A stretch of 9,876 nucleotides of DNA, taken from Alphaproteobacteria bacterium UBA2723. GTDB taxonomy: Bacteria > Pseudomonadota > Alphaproteobacteria > RF32 > CAG-239. Under the pieces are notes generated by a model. It was not told where the DNA came from. It was given only the letters and a program-made list of their open reading frames with translations, and made no database searches. The DNA lies in NCBI GenBank assembly GCA_002353835.1, contig DEKL01000071.1, positions 1-9,876 on the forward strand, read 5' to 3'. How positions within the stretch are numbered: the stretch's first letter is position 1; every line of letters starts with the position of its first letter. This document shows, piece after piece, positions 1 through 8,265 of this stretch. The position numbers and the translations under genes are program-made.

Positions 1-1244
1 CTGGTCACATCCAAATAAGCATAACCGTAACGTCTGTCCGGCTCTAAAAAGGCACCCTCGCCCCACTCGTTCCACGCGTTGATAAAGACGATTTTCTCAT
101 CACCCGTCATTTTTTCTTTGGTATCATCAACCGCAAATTTAAGCCACTTTCCATAAATATCAGGTGTTGCGCCGTCAAAAATCAACGCTCCGGAATACGC
201 TTTGCGCGCCGCATTATCCCAACGCGGAAAAACGGTACGAAACGTCTTATAAGGGTAATTGACTTTTTCTAAGCCTTTATTGATATAATCGGCATGGTCA
301 AAACGAATATACTGCGCTTTCTTATCAATATTTTCCATCGGCAAGCGCCGGTAACCGTCCAAATTATTAAATTCAAATTCCATCACCGCATCAAGCCCCC
401 ATTTTGCAGGATTATCCCAAAAGCGAAATGCCCTTGTGCCTAAAATATACGGCTCGCCGACACCCTCTTGACGACAAACTTCACGCAAATATTGCGTAAA
501 CTCAACAAAAACATCTTTCTTAAACAACGCCGGACGATAAACAATAAATAACGGCCGACCATTTATTCTGATATAGCGATTATCCTTAAAAAACGGCAAC
601 AAATCCTCGGCCAACTTCGGAAAATCCTCTTTAGTAAAATGCTGTTCCATCAACACTTCCCGATTACCGCCGTCCCAACGCTTAGACCAGTTTTCGTTTG
701 CCCACGTGATAGCAAACGGAAAATCAAGCTCCGGATTATTCAAATAGTTATAAACCGGCTTTTCCATCAGCTTTTTGCCGGAAAACCAGTAATAATAAAA
801 CGCAAACCCGCTGATACCATAGTTCTTGGCAAGCTCAATCTGGCGTTTCATCACATCATCATGAGTTAAATCATAAAACCCGACATCAATCGGTAATTTC
901 GGCTGATAATGCCCCGGAAACATTGGTACGGCTTTTGTTACATTCGTCCATTCGGTAAACCCTCTGCCATGCCAACGGTTATTTTCCTCAAATTGATGAT
1001 ATTGCGGTAAATAAAGCGCTATCAATTTAATATCTTCTTTAGTTTGTGAAGGATAATCGCGATATTTCACAAAATCCGTATCATGGTTATTAAAAAGCTG
1101 TTTGACATAATCATCAGCCTTAACCTCAAAGCTTTCATTCGGCAGATAATCAAAAACCCTGTTGCTAAATGAGGCAAACCCTACAAACCACGCAATCAGT
1201 AAAGCTAAAGCCAAAACCGTGATAATCTTTATTTTATGGCGCAT
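1..1244 (-). CDS. WbsX-like / GH99-like glycan-active protein, membrane-anchored (C-terminus cut by window edge)
   Basis: Open frame running off the left edge, 414 codons visible. Residues 5-25 form an uncleaved-looking hydrophobic anchor with basic residues before it (MRHKIK), so the domain probably faces the periplasm. The main domain begins near residue 73 with LIALYLPQYHQFEENNRWHG and GFTEWTNV. Further left come FAFYYYWFSGKK, ITWANENWSKRWDG, FINAWNEWGEGAFLEPD and RYGYAYLD. These are hallmarks of the WbsX family (Glyco_hydro_99-like), found in O-antigen and polysaccharide loci. The near-terminal EGAFLEPD/RYGYAYLD block suggests only a few residues are missing. The start at 1244 is preferred over an in-frame ATG at 1250 because the GGGG ribosome-binding run lies about 7 bases before it. 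It lies downstream of a glycosyltransferase gene after a 113-bp gap. Whether it hydrolyses or transfers sugars is not settled for this family. Confidence 0.88.
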   Translation of the reverse strand, partial: MRHKIKIITVLALALLIAWFVGFASFSNRVFDYLPNESFEVKADDYVKQLFNNHDTDFVKYRDYPSQTKEDIKLIALYLPQYHQFEENNRWHGRGFTEWTNVTKAVPMFPGHYQPKLPIDVGFYDLTHDDVMKRQIELAKNYGISGFAFYYYWFSGKKLMEKPVYNYLNNPELDFPFAITWANENWSKRWDGGNREVLMEQHFTKEDFPKLAEDLLPFFKDNRYIRINGRPLFIVYRPALFKKDVFVEFTQYLREVCRQEGVGEPYILGTRAFRFWDNPAKWGLDAVMEFEFNNLDGYRRLPMENIDKKAQYIRFDHADYINKGLEKVNYPYKTFRTVFPRWDNAARKAYSGALIFDGATPDIYGKWLKFAVDDTKEKMTGDEKIVFINAWNEWGEGAFLEPDRRYGYAYLDVT

Positions 1245-1305
1245 AAACATACCCCGAGTATCTCCGCAAAACCTATAAAAAACATACCATAAGTCTAGCG
1301 AAAAT

Positions 1306-1342
1306 CCTTATAAACACAACAACATTTTAGCCCTTATAAACA
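1306..1342. repeat. pair of 11-bp direct repeats in the gap upstream of the WbsX-like gene
   Basis: CCTTATAAACA occurs exactly at 1306-1316 and at 1332-1342, 26 bp apart start to start. Read in the direction of transcription it is TGTTTATAAGG. It lies in the 113-bp gap between the glycosyltransferase stop and the WbsX-like start. It could be a pair of regulator boxes or chance in AT-rich DNA. I found no convincing -35 partner for the TATAAG core. Confidence 0.3.
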
Positions 1343-1357
1343 GCTCTGAAACCGCTC

Positions 1358-2911
1358 TTAATCGGCCTTATCTTCTTTCGGTTTCCAATCGGGTGCTTTC
1401 TTTTGCAGTTTCTTTAACCCAAGCTCTTTATCTTCATCTCTTAAAAGACTGTAATAAACATCAAAAGCCGCATGCCTGTTGGCATTAACCACATCATGCC
1501 ACAAAGCTTTTTTATCCGCATCAAAATCCGTACCATCAATCAAATCATCTAAATCGGAAAACACATATTCTATCTGGTTTGAAAGTTTTTCATGTTCTAC
1601 CACCGTTAGTGATTTATTTCGCTTCATATAGTAGTAAACGGCATCTTTGGCCACATACATCTTATCGGCATACATCATTACCTGTGTTGTTAAGTAATGG
1701 TCTTCCGTCGGTGATCGTCTGGTAGAACACAAAATATGGTTTTTAATCAAAAACGAGCGTCTGTAAATTTTATCCCATAAAAACGGGTAGATATTGCGCC
1801 TGTAATCTGCCAAATCAGTCACAACACCTTTTCTCGTATATTCCTGACGTTCAGAATAAAGTTTCTTCCTCCCGTCTTCATTCATATAAACGGTATAAAC
1901 AGTCTCAGCTATTGCCACATCAGCATCATGAAGTTTCGCCGTTTGGTAGAGCGATTTAAAATAATTCGGCGAAACGGTATCATCAGCATCAACAAAGCCC
2001 ACATATTCCCCGCGCGCTTCTATCAGTCCGCGATTACGCGCCGCTCCGGCATAAGCATTTTTCTGACGGATAATCGTAAAGCGCACATCATGCGCGGCAT
2101 ATTTTTTCAAAATCTCGGAAGTTTTATCGGTAGAACCGTCATCAACCACAATAATTTCTATTCTCTTTAAGGTCTGAAAACGTAAACTGTCCAACGTTTC
2201 TTCCAACGTATCCTCGGCATTATATGCCGGCACAACAATACTCACCTGCACATTTTTAACTTCTTTAGTATAAGGCTTTTCATAAAAATGTATGCCAGGC
2301 ATTTTCTCATAAACCATCCAAACCGCCCATGCCACACTTGCCAACCACAACAGCGCCGTCACGAATACCGTTAAAAAAGCAGCCGCCTTATGTTTTTTTT
2401 GCCAAAGCTTGCCGGCAACAAAAGATGTCACCCACAACAACACGCCTGCCCCTGCCGTCATATAAAGAATCTTCACCTTAAACGGCGGAAACATCAGATA
2501 CGGTATTGCTAAGGTAACAATAATCAAAGCCAAAAGCAAAACAATGAGAAATCGCTGTTTTTTAACCGCCACTCCGATTAAAATAAGAACTTCTGCCGCA
2601 AACACGACCTGCATAAAATGCAAACAAATATCATCTTTCAGATAAATCGCATACCGATAGCAGTCAAACAAGGCACATAATGCCGAAAACCCTACCGCAA
2701 AAAACAGCGCTTTTTTATCGCCTTTATACCACCGCCATAAAGAAAACAGCCAAATAACCGCCAACATTGCCCAAGCATAAAGGGAATAATCCCGCATTTC
2801 GTTATTCACGGCAAAATAATCGTTACTTAAATGGTAAAAAGAAACAGCCAGCAATATCAATAAAAAGGTCAAACCCAAGACATGAAAAATACTCTTAAAA
2901 ATTGCCTTCAT
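1358..2911 (-). CDS. Family-2 glycosyltransferase with N-terminal multi-pass membrane region
   Basis: The protein is 517 aa. The first ~200 residues hold about seven hydrophobic segments (near 9-28, 45-62, 68-85, 99-116, 119-139, 149-166, 176-200). A cytoplasmic GT-A domain starts near residue 222. It shows VSIVVPAYNAEDTLEETLDS, then IIVVDDGSTDKT, the AGAARNRG helix, and the metal-binding FVDADD (DxD-type, about 307-311). PTEDHYL near 401-407 matches the usual acidic acceptor-site position. The family transfers a sugar from a nucleotide donor; donor and acceptor cannot be told from sequence. Having the membrane segments before the catalytic domain, instead of after it, is less common for GT2 enzymes. 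The start lies 9 bp after the ftsX stop, with an AGGG ribosome-binding site overlapping that stop, so the two genes are probably translationally coupled. The product likely makes a cell-surface or membrane-linked glycan with the WbsX-like neighbour. Confidence 0.88.
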   Translation of the reverse strand: MKAIFKSIFHVLGLTFLLILLAVSFYHLSNDYFAVNNEMRDYSLYAWAMLAVIWLFSLWRWYKGDKKALFFAVGFSALCALFDCYRYAIYLKDDICLHFMQVVFAAEVLILIGVAVKKQRFLIVLLLALIIVTLAIPYLMFPPFKVKILYMTAGAGVLLWVTSFVAGKLWQKKHKAAAFLTVFVTALLWLASVAWAVWMVYEKMPGIHFYEKPYTKEVKNVQVSIVVPAYNAEDTLEETLDSLRFQTLKRIEIIVVDDGSTDKTSEILKKYAAHDVRFTIIRQKNAYAGAARNRGLIEARGEYVGFVDADDTVSPNYFKSLYQTAKLHDADVAIAETVYTVYMNEDGRKKLYSERQEYTRKGVVTDLADYRRNIYPFLWDKIYRRSFLIKNHILCSTRRSPTEDHYLTTQVMMYADKMYVAKDAVYYYMKRNKSLTVVEHEKLSNQIEYVFSDLDDLIDGTDFDADKKALWHDVVNANRHAAFDVYYSLLRDEDKELGLKKLQKKAPDWKPKEDKAD

Positions 2912-2920
2912 CAGTTTACC

Positions 2921-3904
2921 CTAAACCATACTGCGCAAAGTTTTAACCACGGTAATATATGCCGTTACAGCCGTTAAGATTGCCGAAACGATCGGTAATA
3001 GCAGGATAATCAGCCAGTTTTCCGCCCCAAAAGTCACCGCATTAAAAATACCGGCCTCAATATCTTTTGCCATATCGCCGACAATCATAATCGCCGGCAC
3101 CGCCAAGATAGTCCCGATAATTCCGGCAAAAAACGAAATTTTAGAAATCTGCTTCATATAGTTAATGGCAATAAACTCATCCGTTGCGCCCATAATGTGC
3201 AAAATATTGATAATCTCACGGTGAACATTTAACCCCGTCTTCACGGCATGGATGATTGCCGCTGTTATTGCCGTCGCCACCATAATCAAAACCGTTACCG
3301 CCAACATCTTTAAGGAGTTAATAAATCTCAATAAGCGCGCCAACCATAAGTTATGGTCGTTGATAGAAGCTTGCGGCGAAATCTCGGAAAGTCTGACCGC
3401 CAATTCTTTATAGTCAAATTGTTTGGCATTTTTGATTTTCACATCCAAAAGTTTCGGAATAGGTAACAACTCAATATCCACATTACTCCCGAGCCACGGT
3501 TCCAACAATGTATGCAATTCGTTATCGGATAACACCAAAACTTGTGTAATGTCCGGATATCTCTCCAAGAAAGAAACCACATTTAATAAATCTTTCCGGC
3601 TTTCTTCATAGTCCGGTAACGGCAAAACCTGTACCGTAAAGTTAGAAACAACCTGTTTTTTGGAGTTTTCAAACATGGTGTTAATCCCCAAAACACCGGC
3701 AAGCGTAATAGCAAACAAAAAGACGGACACCGCCACGATAACCCGCAAGAAAGGCTTGGAATAACCTTCATCAATCGGTAACGCAGCCGTTTTAGTCGCC
3801 GGTCCTTTTTGCTTTTTTAATTCTTTAATACGCTCTTTATCGGCCTTCGGCTTTTTAGAGGGTTGCGGTTTAATTGCAACCTGATGAATTTCATTATCTA
3901 CCAT
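2921..3904 (-). CDS. ftsX: Cell-division ABC transporter permease subunit FtsX
   Basis: A 327-aa protein if it starts at 3904, which has GGAG six bases upstream; an in-frame ATG at 3943 has no such site. Layout: a Lys-rich cytoplasmic N-tail (~1-50), TM1 (~53-75), a periplasmic domain of ~125 residues (~76-200), TM2 (~200-221), TM3 (~257-278) and TM4 (~298-320). This is the FtsX topology. The cytoplasmic loop between TM2 and TM3 carries EIINILHIMGATDEFIA, the conserved stretch that couples to FtsE. With FtsE, the family uses ATP binding and hydrolysis to switch on periplasmic murein hydrolases at the septum and assist divisome assembly. The N-tail is longer and more basic than in E. coli. It sits directly downstream of ftsE, although the usual tight ftsE-ftsX junction is broken here by a 143-bp spacer. 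Confidence 0.93.
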   Translation of the reverse strand: MVDNEIHQVAIKPQPSKKPKADKERIKELKKQKGPATKTAALPIDEGYSKPFLRVIVAVSVFLFAITLAGVLGINTMFENSKKQVVSNFTVQVLPLPDYEESRKDLLNVVSFLERYPDITQVLVLSDNELHTLLEPWLGSNVDIELLPIPKLLDVKIKNAKQFDYKELAVRLSEISPQASINDHNLWLARLLRFINSLKMLAVTVLIMVATAITAAIIHAVKTGLNVHREIINILHIMGATDEFIAINYMKQISKISFFAGIIGTILAVPAIMIVGDMAKDIEAGIFNAVTFGAENWLIILLLPIVSAILTAVTAYITVVKTLRSMV

Positions 3905-3953
3905 ATTTCTCTCCACTGGTACCACAAACAACAAATAAGCCATGGGCTTTTAG

Positions 3954-4038
3954 AATACCTGTGCTGGAAGGAAAACAGCGACCGCGGTGTACAAACAGCG
4001 GTACATAAGGGAGCTGTTTTACAATCATGACAGGTATT
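3954..4038. repeat. 85-bp imperfect palindrome between ftsE and ftsX
   Basis: Three nested complementary pairs are visible: AATACCTGT (3954-3962) with ACAGGTATT (4030-4038); AAAACAGC (3972-3979) with GCTGTTTT (4013-4020); ACCGC (3981-3985) with GCGGT (3998-4002). The ftsEX transcript would fold into an interrupted hairpin that begins about 10 nt after the ftsE stop and ends about 40 nt before the ftsX ribosome-binding site. No T-run follows on the minus strand, so it is not a classical terminator. It may be an RNA-processing or stability element that sets the FtsE:FtsX ratio, or a decayed small inverted-repeat element. Confidence 0.6.
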
Positions 4039-4047
4039 ATATCCCCC

Positions 4048-4731
4048 TTATTTAGCATAGCTTAGTTTTCCTCCGGATAATTGCAACCTCGGATAATTAT
4101 AACGTTCCATCAACTCATTGGAGTGTGTCGCAATAATCACCGTCGTTCCCAAACGATTAAGCTCGGCAAACAGCTTCATCAATTTCACGGCAATATCACT
4201 GTCAACGTTACCGGTCGGCTCGTCGGCAAGGAGCAACTCCGGCCGGTTAATAACCGCTCTGGCAATCGCCGCCCGTTGCTTTTCCCCGCCGGAAATTTCG
4301 GAAGCTTTGGTGTACATATTATCGGTCAATTCCACCCAAGCCAACAGTTCTATCACCCGTTGTCTGATATCTTTTTCCTTCATCCCGCGCAATCGTAACG
4401 GCAAAGCCACATTATCAAACACGCTCAAATGCTCCAATAAACGGAAATCTTGGAACACCACGCCGATTCTGCGGCGCAAAAAAGCAAGCGTATCGCGGTC
4501 GGTTAATGCCACATTGTTACCAAATACTTTAAGCGTTCCCTCGGTCGGCTTCTGTGCTAAATAGAGCATGGAAAGAAACGAGGTTTTACCGGCACCGGAT
4601 TTACCGGTTAAGAAGTGCATGGAACCGCGTCTGATGGCAAAATCAATATCTTTTAAGACCGGCGCATTATCACCGTAGGCAAGTCCCACGCTGTTCATTT
4701 CCACAATCGGTTCAAATTGTCTTGTATCCAT
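4048..4731 (-). CDS. ftsE: Cell-division ABC transporter ATP-binding protein FtsE
   Basis: A 227-aa protein, the usual FtsE size, starting at ATG 4729-4731 with GGGG upstream. An in-frame ATG at 4782 would add 17 non-conserved residues. All nucleotide-binding-domain motifs are present: Walker A GKSGAGKT (43-50), the Q-loop in VVFQDFRLL (Q94), the signature ISGGEKQR (~146-153), Walker B LLLADEPTGNVD with D170/E171, and the H-loop histidine in IATHSNE (H203). FQDFRLL, SGGEKQR and DEPTGNVD are typical of FtsE within ABC ATPases. It is peripheral on the inner membrane and pairs with FtsX. It is the first gene of the leftward operon, which reads on through ftsX and two glycan genes. Confidence 0.94.
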   Translation of the reverse strand: MDTRQFEPIVEMNSVGLAYGDNAPVLKDIDFAIRRGSMHFLTGKSGAGKTSFLSMLYLAQKPTEGTLKVFGNNVALTDRDTLAFLRRRIGVVFQDFRLLEHLSVFDNVALPLRLRGMKEKDIRQRVIELLAWVELTDNMYTKASEISGGEKQRAAIARAVINRPELLLADEPTGNVDSDIAVKLMKLFAELNRLGTTVIIATHSNELMERYNYPRLQLSGGKLSYAK

Positions 4732-4796
4732 TTTATCATCCCCAACAAATCTAAGATAATATAAACACGACAAACCGAACAATAAACACCTCTCTT

Positions 4797-4827
4797 ATTC
4801 TATCCCCAAATTTTTAAAACCTGTTAA
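4797..4827 (-). promoter_or_regulatory. weak candidate promoter for ftsE
   Basis: On the minus strand TTAACA (4822-4827) and TAGAAT (4797-4802) are separated by 19 bp, longer than ideal. The resulting leader to the ftsE start would be about 60 nt. Other weak pairs exist in this AT-rich gap, so this is only one candidate. Confidence 0.3.
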
Positions 4828-4864
4828 TAAAAAGCGGAAAAAGCCATTGAAAAGAAAAGAACAG

Positions 4865-4893
4865 TTGATTCTATAAAAAATGGTGATTATAAT
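4865..4893 (+). promoter_or_regulatory. sigma70-type promoter of the zinc-ribbon/yqeY/dnaG operon
   Basis: TTGATT (4865-4870), a 17-bp spacer, and a perfect TATAAT (4888-4893). Predicted transcription start is near 4900, giving a leader of about 27 nt. The ribosome-binding site GAGGA (4913-4917) lies nine bases before the ATG at 4927. Confidence 0.75.
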
Positions 4894-4926
4894 CGCTCTC
4901 GTCATGAAAAAAGAGGAACAAAGAAT

Positions 4927-5877
4927 ATGTTAATCAGTTGTCCTAAATGCCACAGTATTTATGAAATTCCGGATGATTTAATCGGTAAAACCGGCAGAAA
5001 CTTCCGTTGCCATGCCTGCGCTAATTTATGGCATGCCATGCGTGAAGATGCGCTTGATTATGTTGCTGATGAAAAAGATGATGAAATCTTTATAGAGCCG
5101 ATTGAAATTAAAGACGAAAGACGCGGTTTTCCGGCAGACAAAAAAGATTATATCGTACCGGCAGACACCCCGTCCGGCGTACGCACCCGCTCATCAGAGG
5201 AAATCATAAAAGAGGAAGGCTTAAAAGAACCTAAAAAGATTGAAGCCACCCCTAAAAAAGAAGATCAGATTACATTAACTTCCGAACACGGCACTTCGTT
5301 TACCATTTCTACGGCCGGAGGATTTAAGGAAGAACAGGCTGGAAAGACGGCACCTTATTTATACGAAGAAGATGAAGAAAACGCTATTCATGCCGATAAA
5401 GAAAAACGCTTAACCTTAGAGCCGAAGTTCAAAGGCTACCGCAAGACAATCGCCCTGCTCTTTTTATTAACGCTCTGCTGTTTGGTCTTATTCCTGCGCC
5501 GTGAAATTGTCGCCGTTTATCCGAATGCCGAAACATGGTATAACAAAATATACCTAAGCGGCTTAAACAACAGCGAATACTTAAAAATGAATATCATTAA
5601 AGCCGAAAAAACCGTTGTTGACGGCAAAGAAAGCTTAAACCTCACGGTAAAAGTATATAACCCCTCTTTTTATGGAACCTATGTTCCGGAAATTGTTATG
5701 GAGGGAACCGATAAGACCTATCAGGCAAAAGAAAACTTTTTAGGCGCAAACGCTCAAACCGAAGCCGTTGTTATTATCCCCAAACCGGAAGATAATACCG
5801 CGCTTAACATCAATTTAAGCTTCAAGCGCCCGCAATATGATTTTAATTTATCAAATATCTTAGAAAGGATAAAATAA
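4927..5877 (+). CDS. MJ0042-type zinc-ribbon, single-TM protein (DUF3426-like)
   Basis: A 316-aa protein. The N-terminus has two CxxC knuckles, CPKC (C5/C8) and CHAC (C28/C31), in the MJ0042 zinc-ribbon pattern (LISCPKCHSIYEIPDDLIG...FRCHAC). An acidic, lysine-rich low-complexity linker spans ~40-165. One transmembrane helix (~173-190) follows, with RR just after it. The C-terminal ~100 residues, from about 218, look like a beta-rich domain of the DUF3426 sort (LNLTVKVYNPSFYGTYVPEI). Similar zinc-ribbon/TM proteins are, from memory, common near ftsEX in alphaproteobacteria; their function is unknown. The zinc ribbon would be cytoplasmic and the C-domain periplasmic if the helix is N-in. It is divergent from ftsE and first in an operon with yqeY and dnaG. 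Its stop overlaps the yqeY start by one base (TAATG). Confidence 0.85.
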   Translation: MLISCPKCHSIYEIPDDLIGKTGRNFRCHACANLWHAMREDALDYVADEKDDEIFIEPIEIKDERRGFPADKKDYIVPADTPSGVRTRSSEEIIKEEGLKEPKKIEATPKKEDQITLTSEHGTSFTISTAGGFKEEQAGKTAPYLYEEDEENAIHADKEKRLTLEPKFKGYRKTIALLFLLTLCCLVLFLRREIVAVYPNAETWYNKIYLSGLNNSEYLKMNIIKAEKTVVDGKESLNLTVKVYNPSFYGTYVPEIVMEGTDKTYQAKENFLGANAQTEAVVIIPKPEDNTALNINLSFKRPQYDFNLSNILERIK

Positions 5878-6329
5878 TGTTAAGAGAAAATCTGCAAAAT
5901 ACCTTAAAAGAAGCCATGAAGGCTAAAGATATGAACACGGTATCCGCCGTTCGTTTGATTATTGCCGGAATGAAAGAAAAAGACGTTACCGCCCGCGGTG
6001 CCGGTAAAGAATGTGCTTCCGATGCGGATTTGTTGGCCATGATGCAAACCATGATTAAACAAAGAAATGAATCCATTAAGATTTATAACGAAGGCGGTCG
6101 TCCGGAATTAGCCGCTAAAGAACAGGCAGAAATTGCAGTTATAGAGCGTTTTATGCCCAAACAATTAAGTGAAGAAGAAACCAAAGCCGCCATTAACGGC
6201 ATTATCGCCAAAATCGGCGCCCAAGGCATGAAAGATATGGGCAAAGTGATGGCTGAATTAAAAAGCGCCTATGCCGGTCAGGTAGATATGGGTAAAGCAT
6301 CAGGTTTAATCAAGAGTTTATTAGGTTAA
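5877..6329 (+). CDS. yqeY: YqeY (GatB/YqeY domain) protein
   Basis: A 150-aa helical protein of the usual YqeY length. Diagnostic stretches are LRENLQNTLKEAMKAKD near the start, VRLIIAGMKEKDV, MIKQRNESIKIYNEGGRPELA in the middle, and ERFMPKQLSEEE followed by DMGKVM and DMGKASGLIKSLL. The domain is related to the tail of GatB, the tRNA-dependent amidotransferase subunit, but free-standing YqeY has no firmly established role. AAGGA lies seven bases before the ATG, and the start overlaps the preceding stop (TAATG), implying translational coupling. It lies immediately upstream of dnaG, a common arrangement in bacteria. Confidence 0.92.
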   Translation: MLRENLQNTLKEAMKAKDMNTVSAVRLIIAGMKEKDVTARGAGKECASDADLLAMMQTMIKQRNESIKIYNEGGRPELAAKEQAEIAVIERFMPKQLSEEETKAAINGIIAKIGAQGMKDMGKVMAELKSAYAGQVDMGKASGLIKSLLG

Positions 6330-6340
6330 GAAACTAAAAA

Positions 6341-8257
6341 ATGGCAAGTGATGACCTGCAACGATTTTTAGATGAACTCCGCGCCCGCATACCGATAGCT
6401 GATGTTGTCGGGGCGAAAGTTAAGCTTGTCAAAAAAGGTCGTGAATACCAAGGTCTCTGCCCGTTTCATAATGAAAAGACTCCCTCGTTTACGGTCAACG
6501 AAGCAAAGGGTTTTTACCATTGTTTCGGTTGCGGTGCACATGGCGATATCGTCAAGTTTGAGATGGAAGCCAACGGCCTGCCGTTTATGGATGCCGTGCA
6601 AAAACTGGCACATCAGGCAGGTTTACAAATGCCGCAGTTTTCGGCAAAAGACAAAGCCGAACAGGAAAGCAAGAAATCCCTTTATGAGATTATGGAACAA
6701 GCCTGTTTGTTTTTTCAACGAGAATTAAGAATGCCGTCGGGTGCCGAGGGCTTAAAATATTTCAGCCAAAAGCGTGGTTTAAGTAAGGAAATCATAGAAA
6801 AATTTCGTTTAGGCTATGCCCCCAATAACAACGGTTTAATGGCACATCTTAAATCTTTGGGTGTAGAAGAAAGTGATTTGAAAGACTTAGGCTTAATCGC
6901 CATACCGGAAGATGAAAAGAAACGTCCGCATGATTTCTTTCGCAATCGGGTAATGATACCGATAGCCAATAAGCAAGGCAAAATTATTGCCTTTGGCGGC
7001 AGAGTGATGGAAAAAATTGAGCCGAAATATCTAAACTCGCCGGAAACCCCGATATTTAATAAACGCCGTAATTTGTATAACTTAGATAAAGCGCGTGATG
7101 CCGCATATAAAGAAAAGAAACTGATTATCTGTGAAGGCTATATGGACGTTATCGCCTTAGACAGATACGGCTTTTCGTACGCGGTCGCCCCGTTAGGCAC
7201 GGCATTGACTGAAGAACAGATTGCGGAAGCATGGAAAGTCTGTGCCGAACCGATATTATGTTTAGACGGTGATGCTCCGGGAATAAAAGCGGCAATGCGC
7301 GCGGTAGATAGAGTTTTACCGATATTAAAAGCCGGTTATTCGTTAAAATTTTTATTTTTACCGGACAATATGGATCCTGACGAATATTTGCAAGCCCATG
7401 GGGCTGTAAGTTTTGCCGCGTTGATGAATAAGACCAAACCGCTGATTGATATTTTATGGCAGAAATATACCGAACATGAAGACAGTTCCACACCCGAAAA
7501 GAAAGCCTTAATTGAGCAAACGCTGTTAACAGAGGTCAACAAAATTGCAGATTACACGGTACGCAATTATTACACCAGAGAGATAAAAAACCGGATATAT
7601 ACGGCATTTAAGCAATCGCCGTGGCAAAAAAACAAAGAAACGCCCGCCCCCATGGAAAAGAAAGAAAATAATCACGCGGAGATACCGATAAAACAGGTAC
7701 AACCGACCAATCAGCAACCCTACCGGGCAAGAAATTTCCAACCCAGACAAACCTTAGCGCATAATATTGTATCGCAAGCCGAAAACCTACGCAAAAGCTT
7801 AAATAATGATACGGATAAGAATATCAGGTTTATTATAGCTGCCGAATTGATATATCCGGAATTGATAGATGTTTACGAAGAACAGATATATTTAGATGAA
7901 ATAGAGGATGAATCCTTAAAAGAGTTACAGATGGTTATAGCCGATACCTATCACGAAGCGGAAGAAAAATTATCCGGTGAGGATTTAGCCAAAGAAGTAG
8001 AAAAGAGCAATGCCGGAAAGACCTTAAAAAATTTATTGGAATGGCACATGCTCAAAACAAAATCATTTTTCATCAATGATTTAAGGAAGCTGGTGGAACA
8101 AAACCTTAAAGAAAACAAGCGTCGCAATTTAGAAAAAGAGATAAAAGAGCTGACGGCGGAATTAAAACAAAATTTCAGCGAAGGAACATATTACAGATTA
8201 GAAGCCTTAAAGAAAGAGCAAGCGGAGATGATAGAGGCCGCCGAGCTTGCCATTTAG
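6341..8257 (+). CDS. dnaG: DNA primase DnaG
   Basis: A 638-aa protein that makes RNA primers for replication and works with the DnaB helicase. The N-terminal zinc-binding domain shows C40-PF-H43 and C61-FG-C64. The RNA-polymerase-like core contains RNRVMIPIANKQGKIIAFGGR (201-221). The TOPRIM segment has E265 (ICEGYMDVIAL), D309/D311 (CLDGDAPG) and D345/D347 (NMDPDEY), at the residue numbers known from E. coli DnaG. A polar Pro/Gln-rich linker (~425-480) leads to a charged helical C-domain (~485-638), the expected helicase-binding region. No key residue is missing. It starts 11 bp after yqeY with only a weak purine-rich ribosome-binding site (the interval is AAGAAACTAAA), so it may depend on reading-through ribosomes. 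The stop TAG is followed at once by an in-frame TAA. The rpoD gene that often follows dnaG is absent here. Confidence 0.97.
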   Translation: MASDDLQRFLDELRARIPIADVVGAKVKLVKKGREYQGLCPFHNEKTPSFTVNEAKGFYHCFGCGAHGDIVKFEMEANGLPFMDAVQKLAHQAGLQMPQFSAKDKAEQESKKSLYEIMEQACLFFQRELRMPSGAEGLKYFSQKRGLSKEIIEKFRLGYAPNNNGLMAHLKSLGVEESDLKDLGLIAIPEDEKKRPHDFFRNRVMIPIANKQGKIIAFGGRVMEKIEPKYLNSPETPIFNKRRNLYNLDKARDAAYKEKKLIICEGYMDVIALDRYGFSYAVAPLGTALTEEQIAEAWKVCAEPILCLDGDAPGIKAAMRAVDRVLPILKAGYSLKFLFLPDNMDPDEYLQAHGAVSFAALMNKTKPLIDILWQKYTEHEDSSTPEKKALIEQTLLTEVNKIADYTVRNYYTREIKNRIYTAFKQSPWQKNKETPAPMEKKENNHAEIPIKQVQPTNQQPYRARNFQPRQTLAHNIVSQAENLRKSLNNDTDKNIRFIIAAELIYPELIDVYEEQIYLDEIEDESLKELQMVIADTYHEAEEKLSGEDLAKEVEKSNAGKTLKNLLEWHMLKTKSFFINDLRKLVEQNLKENKRRNLEKEIKELTAELKQNFSEGTYYRLEALKKEQAEMIEAAELAI

Positions 8258-8265
8258 TAAAAGTA

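Noticed and set aside
639..869. 76-codon plus-strand frame inside the WbsX-like gene
   Set aside because: It lies wholly antisense to a strongly supported gene and has no recognisable features.
4904..4933. Nine-codon upstream reading frame overlapping the zinc-ribbon gene start
   Set aside because: Its ATG is only a few bases from the predicted transcription start with no ribosome-binding site; composition is just the A-rich leader read in frame.
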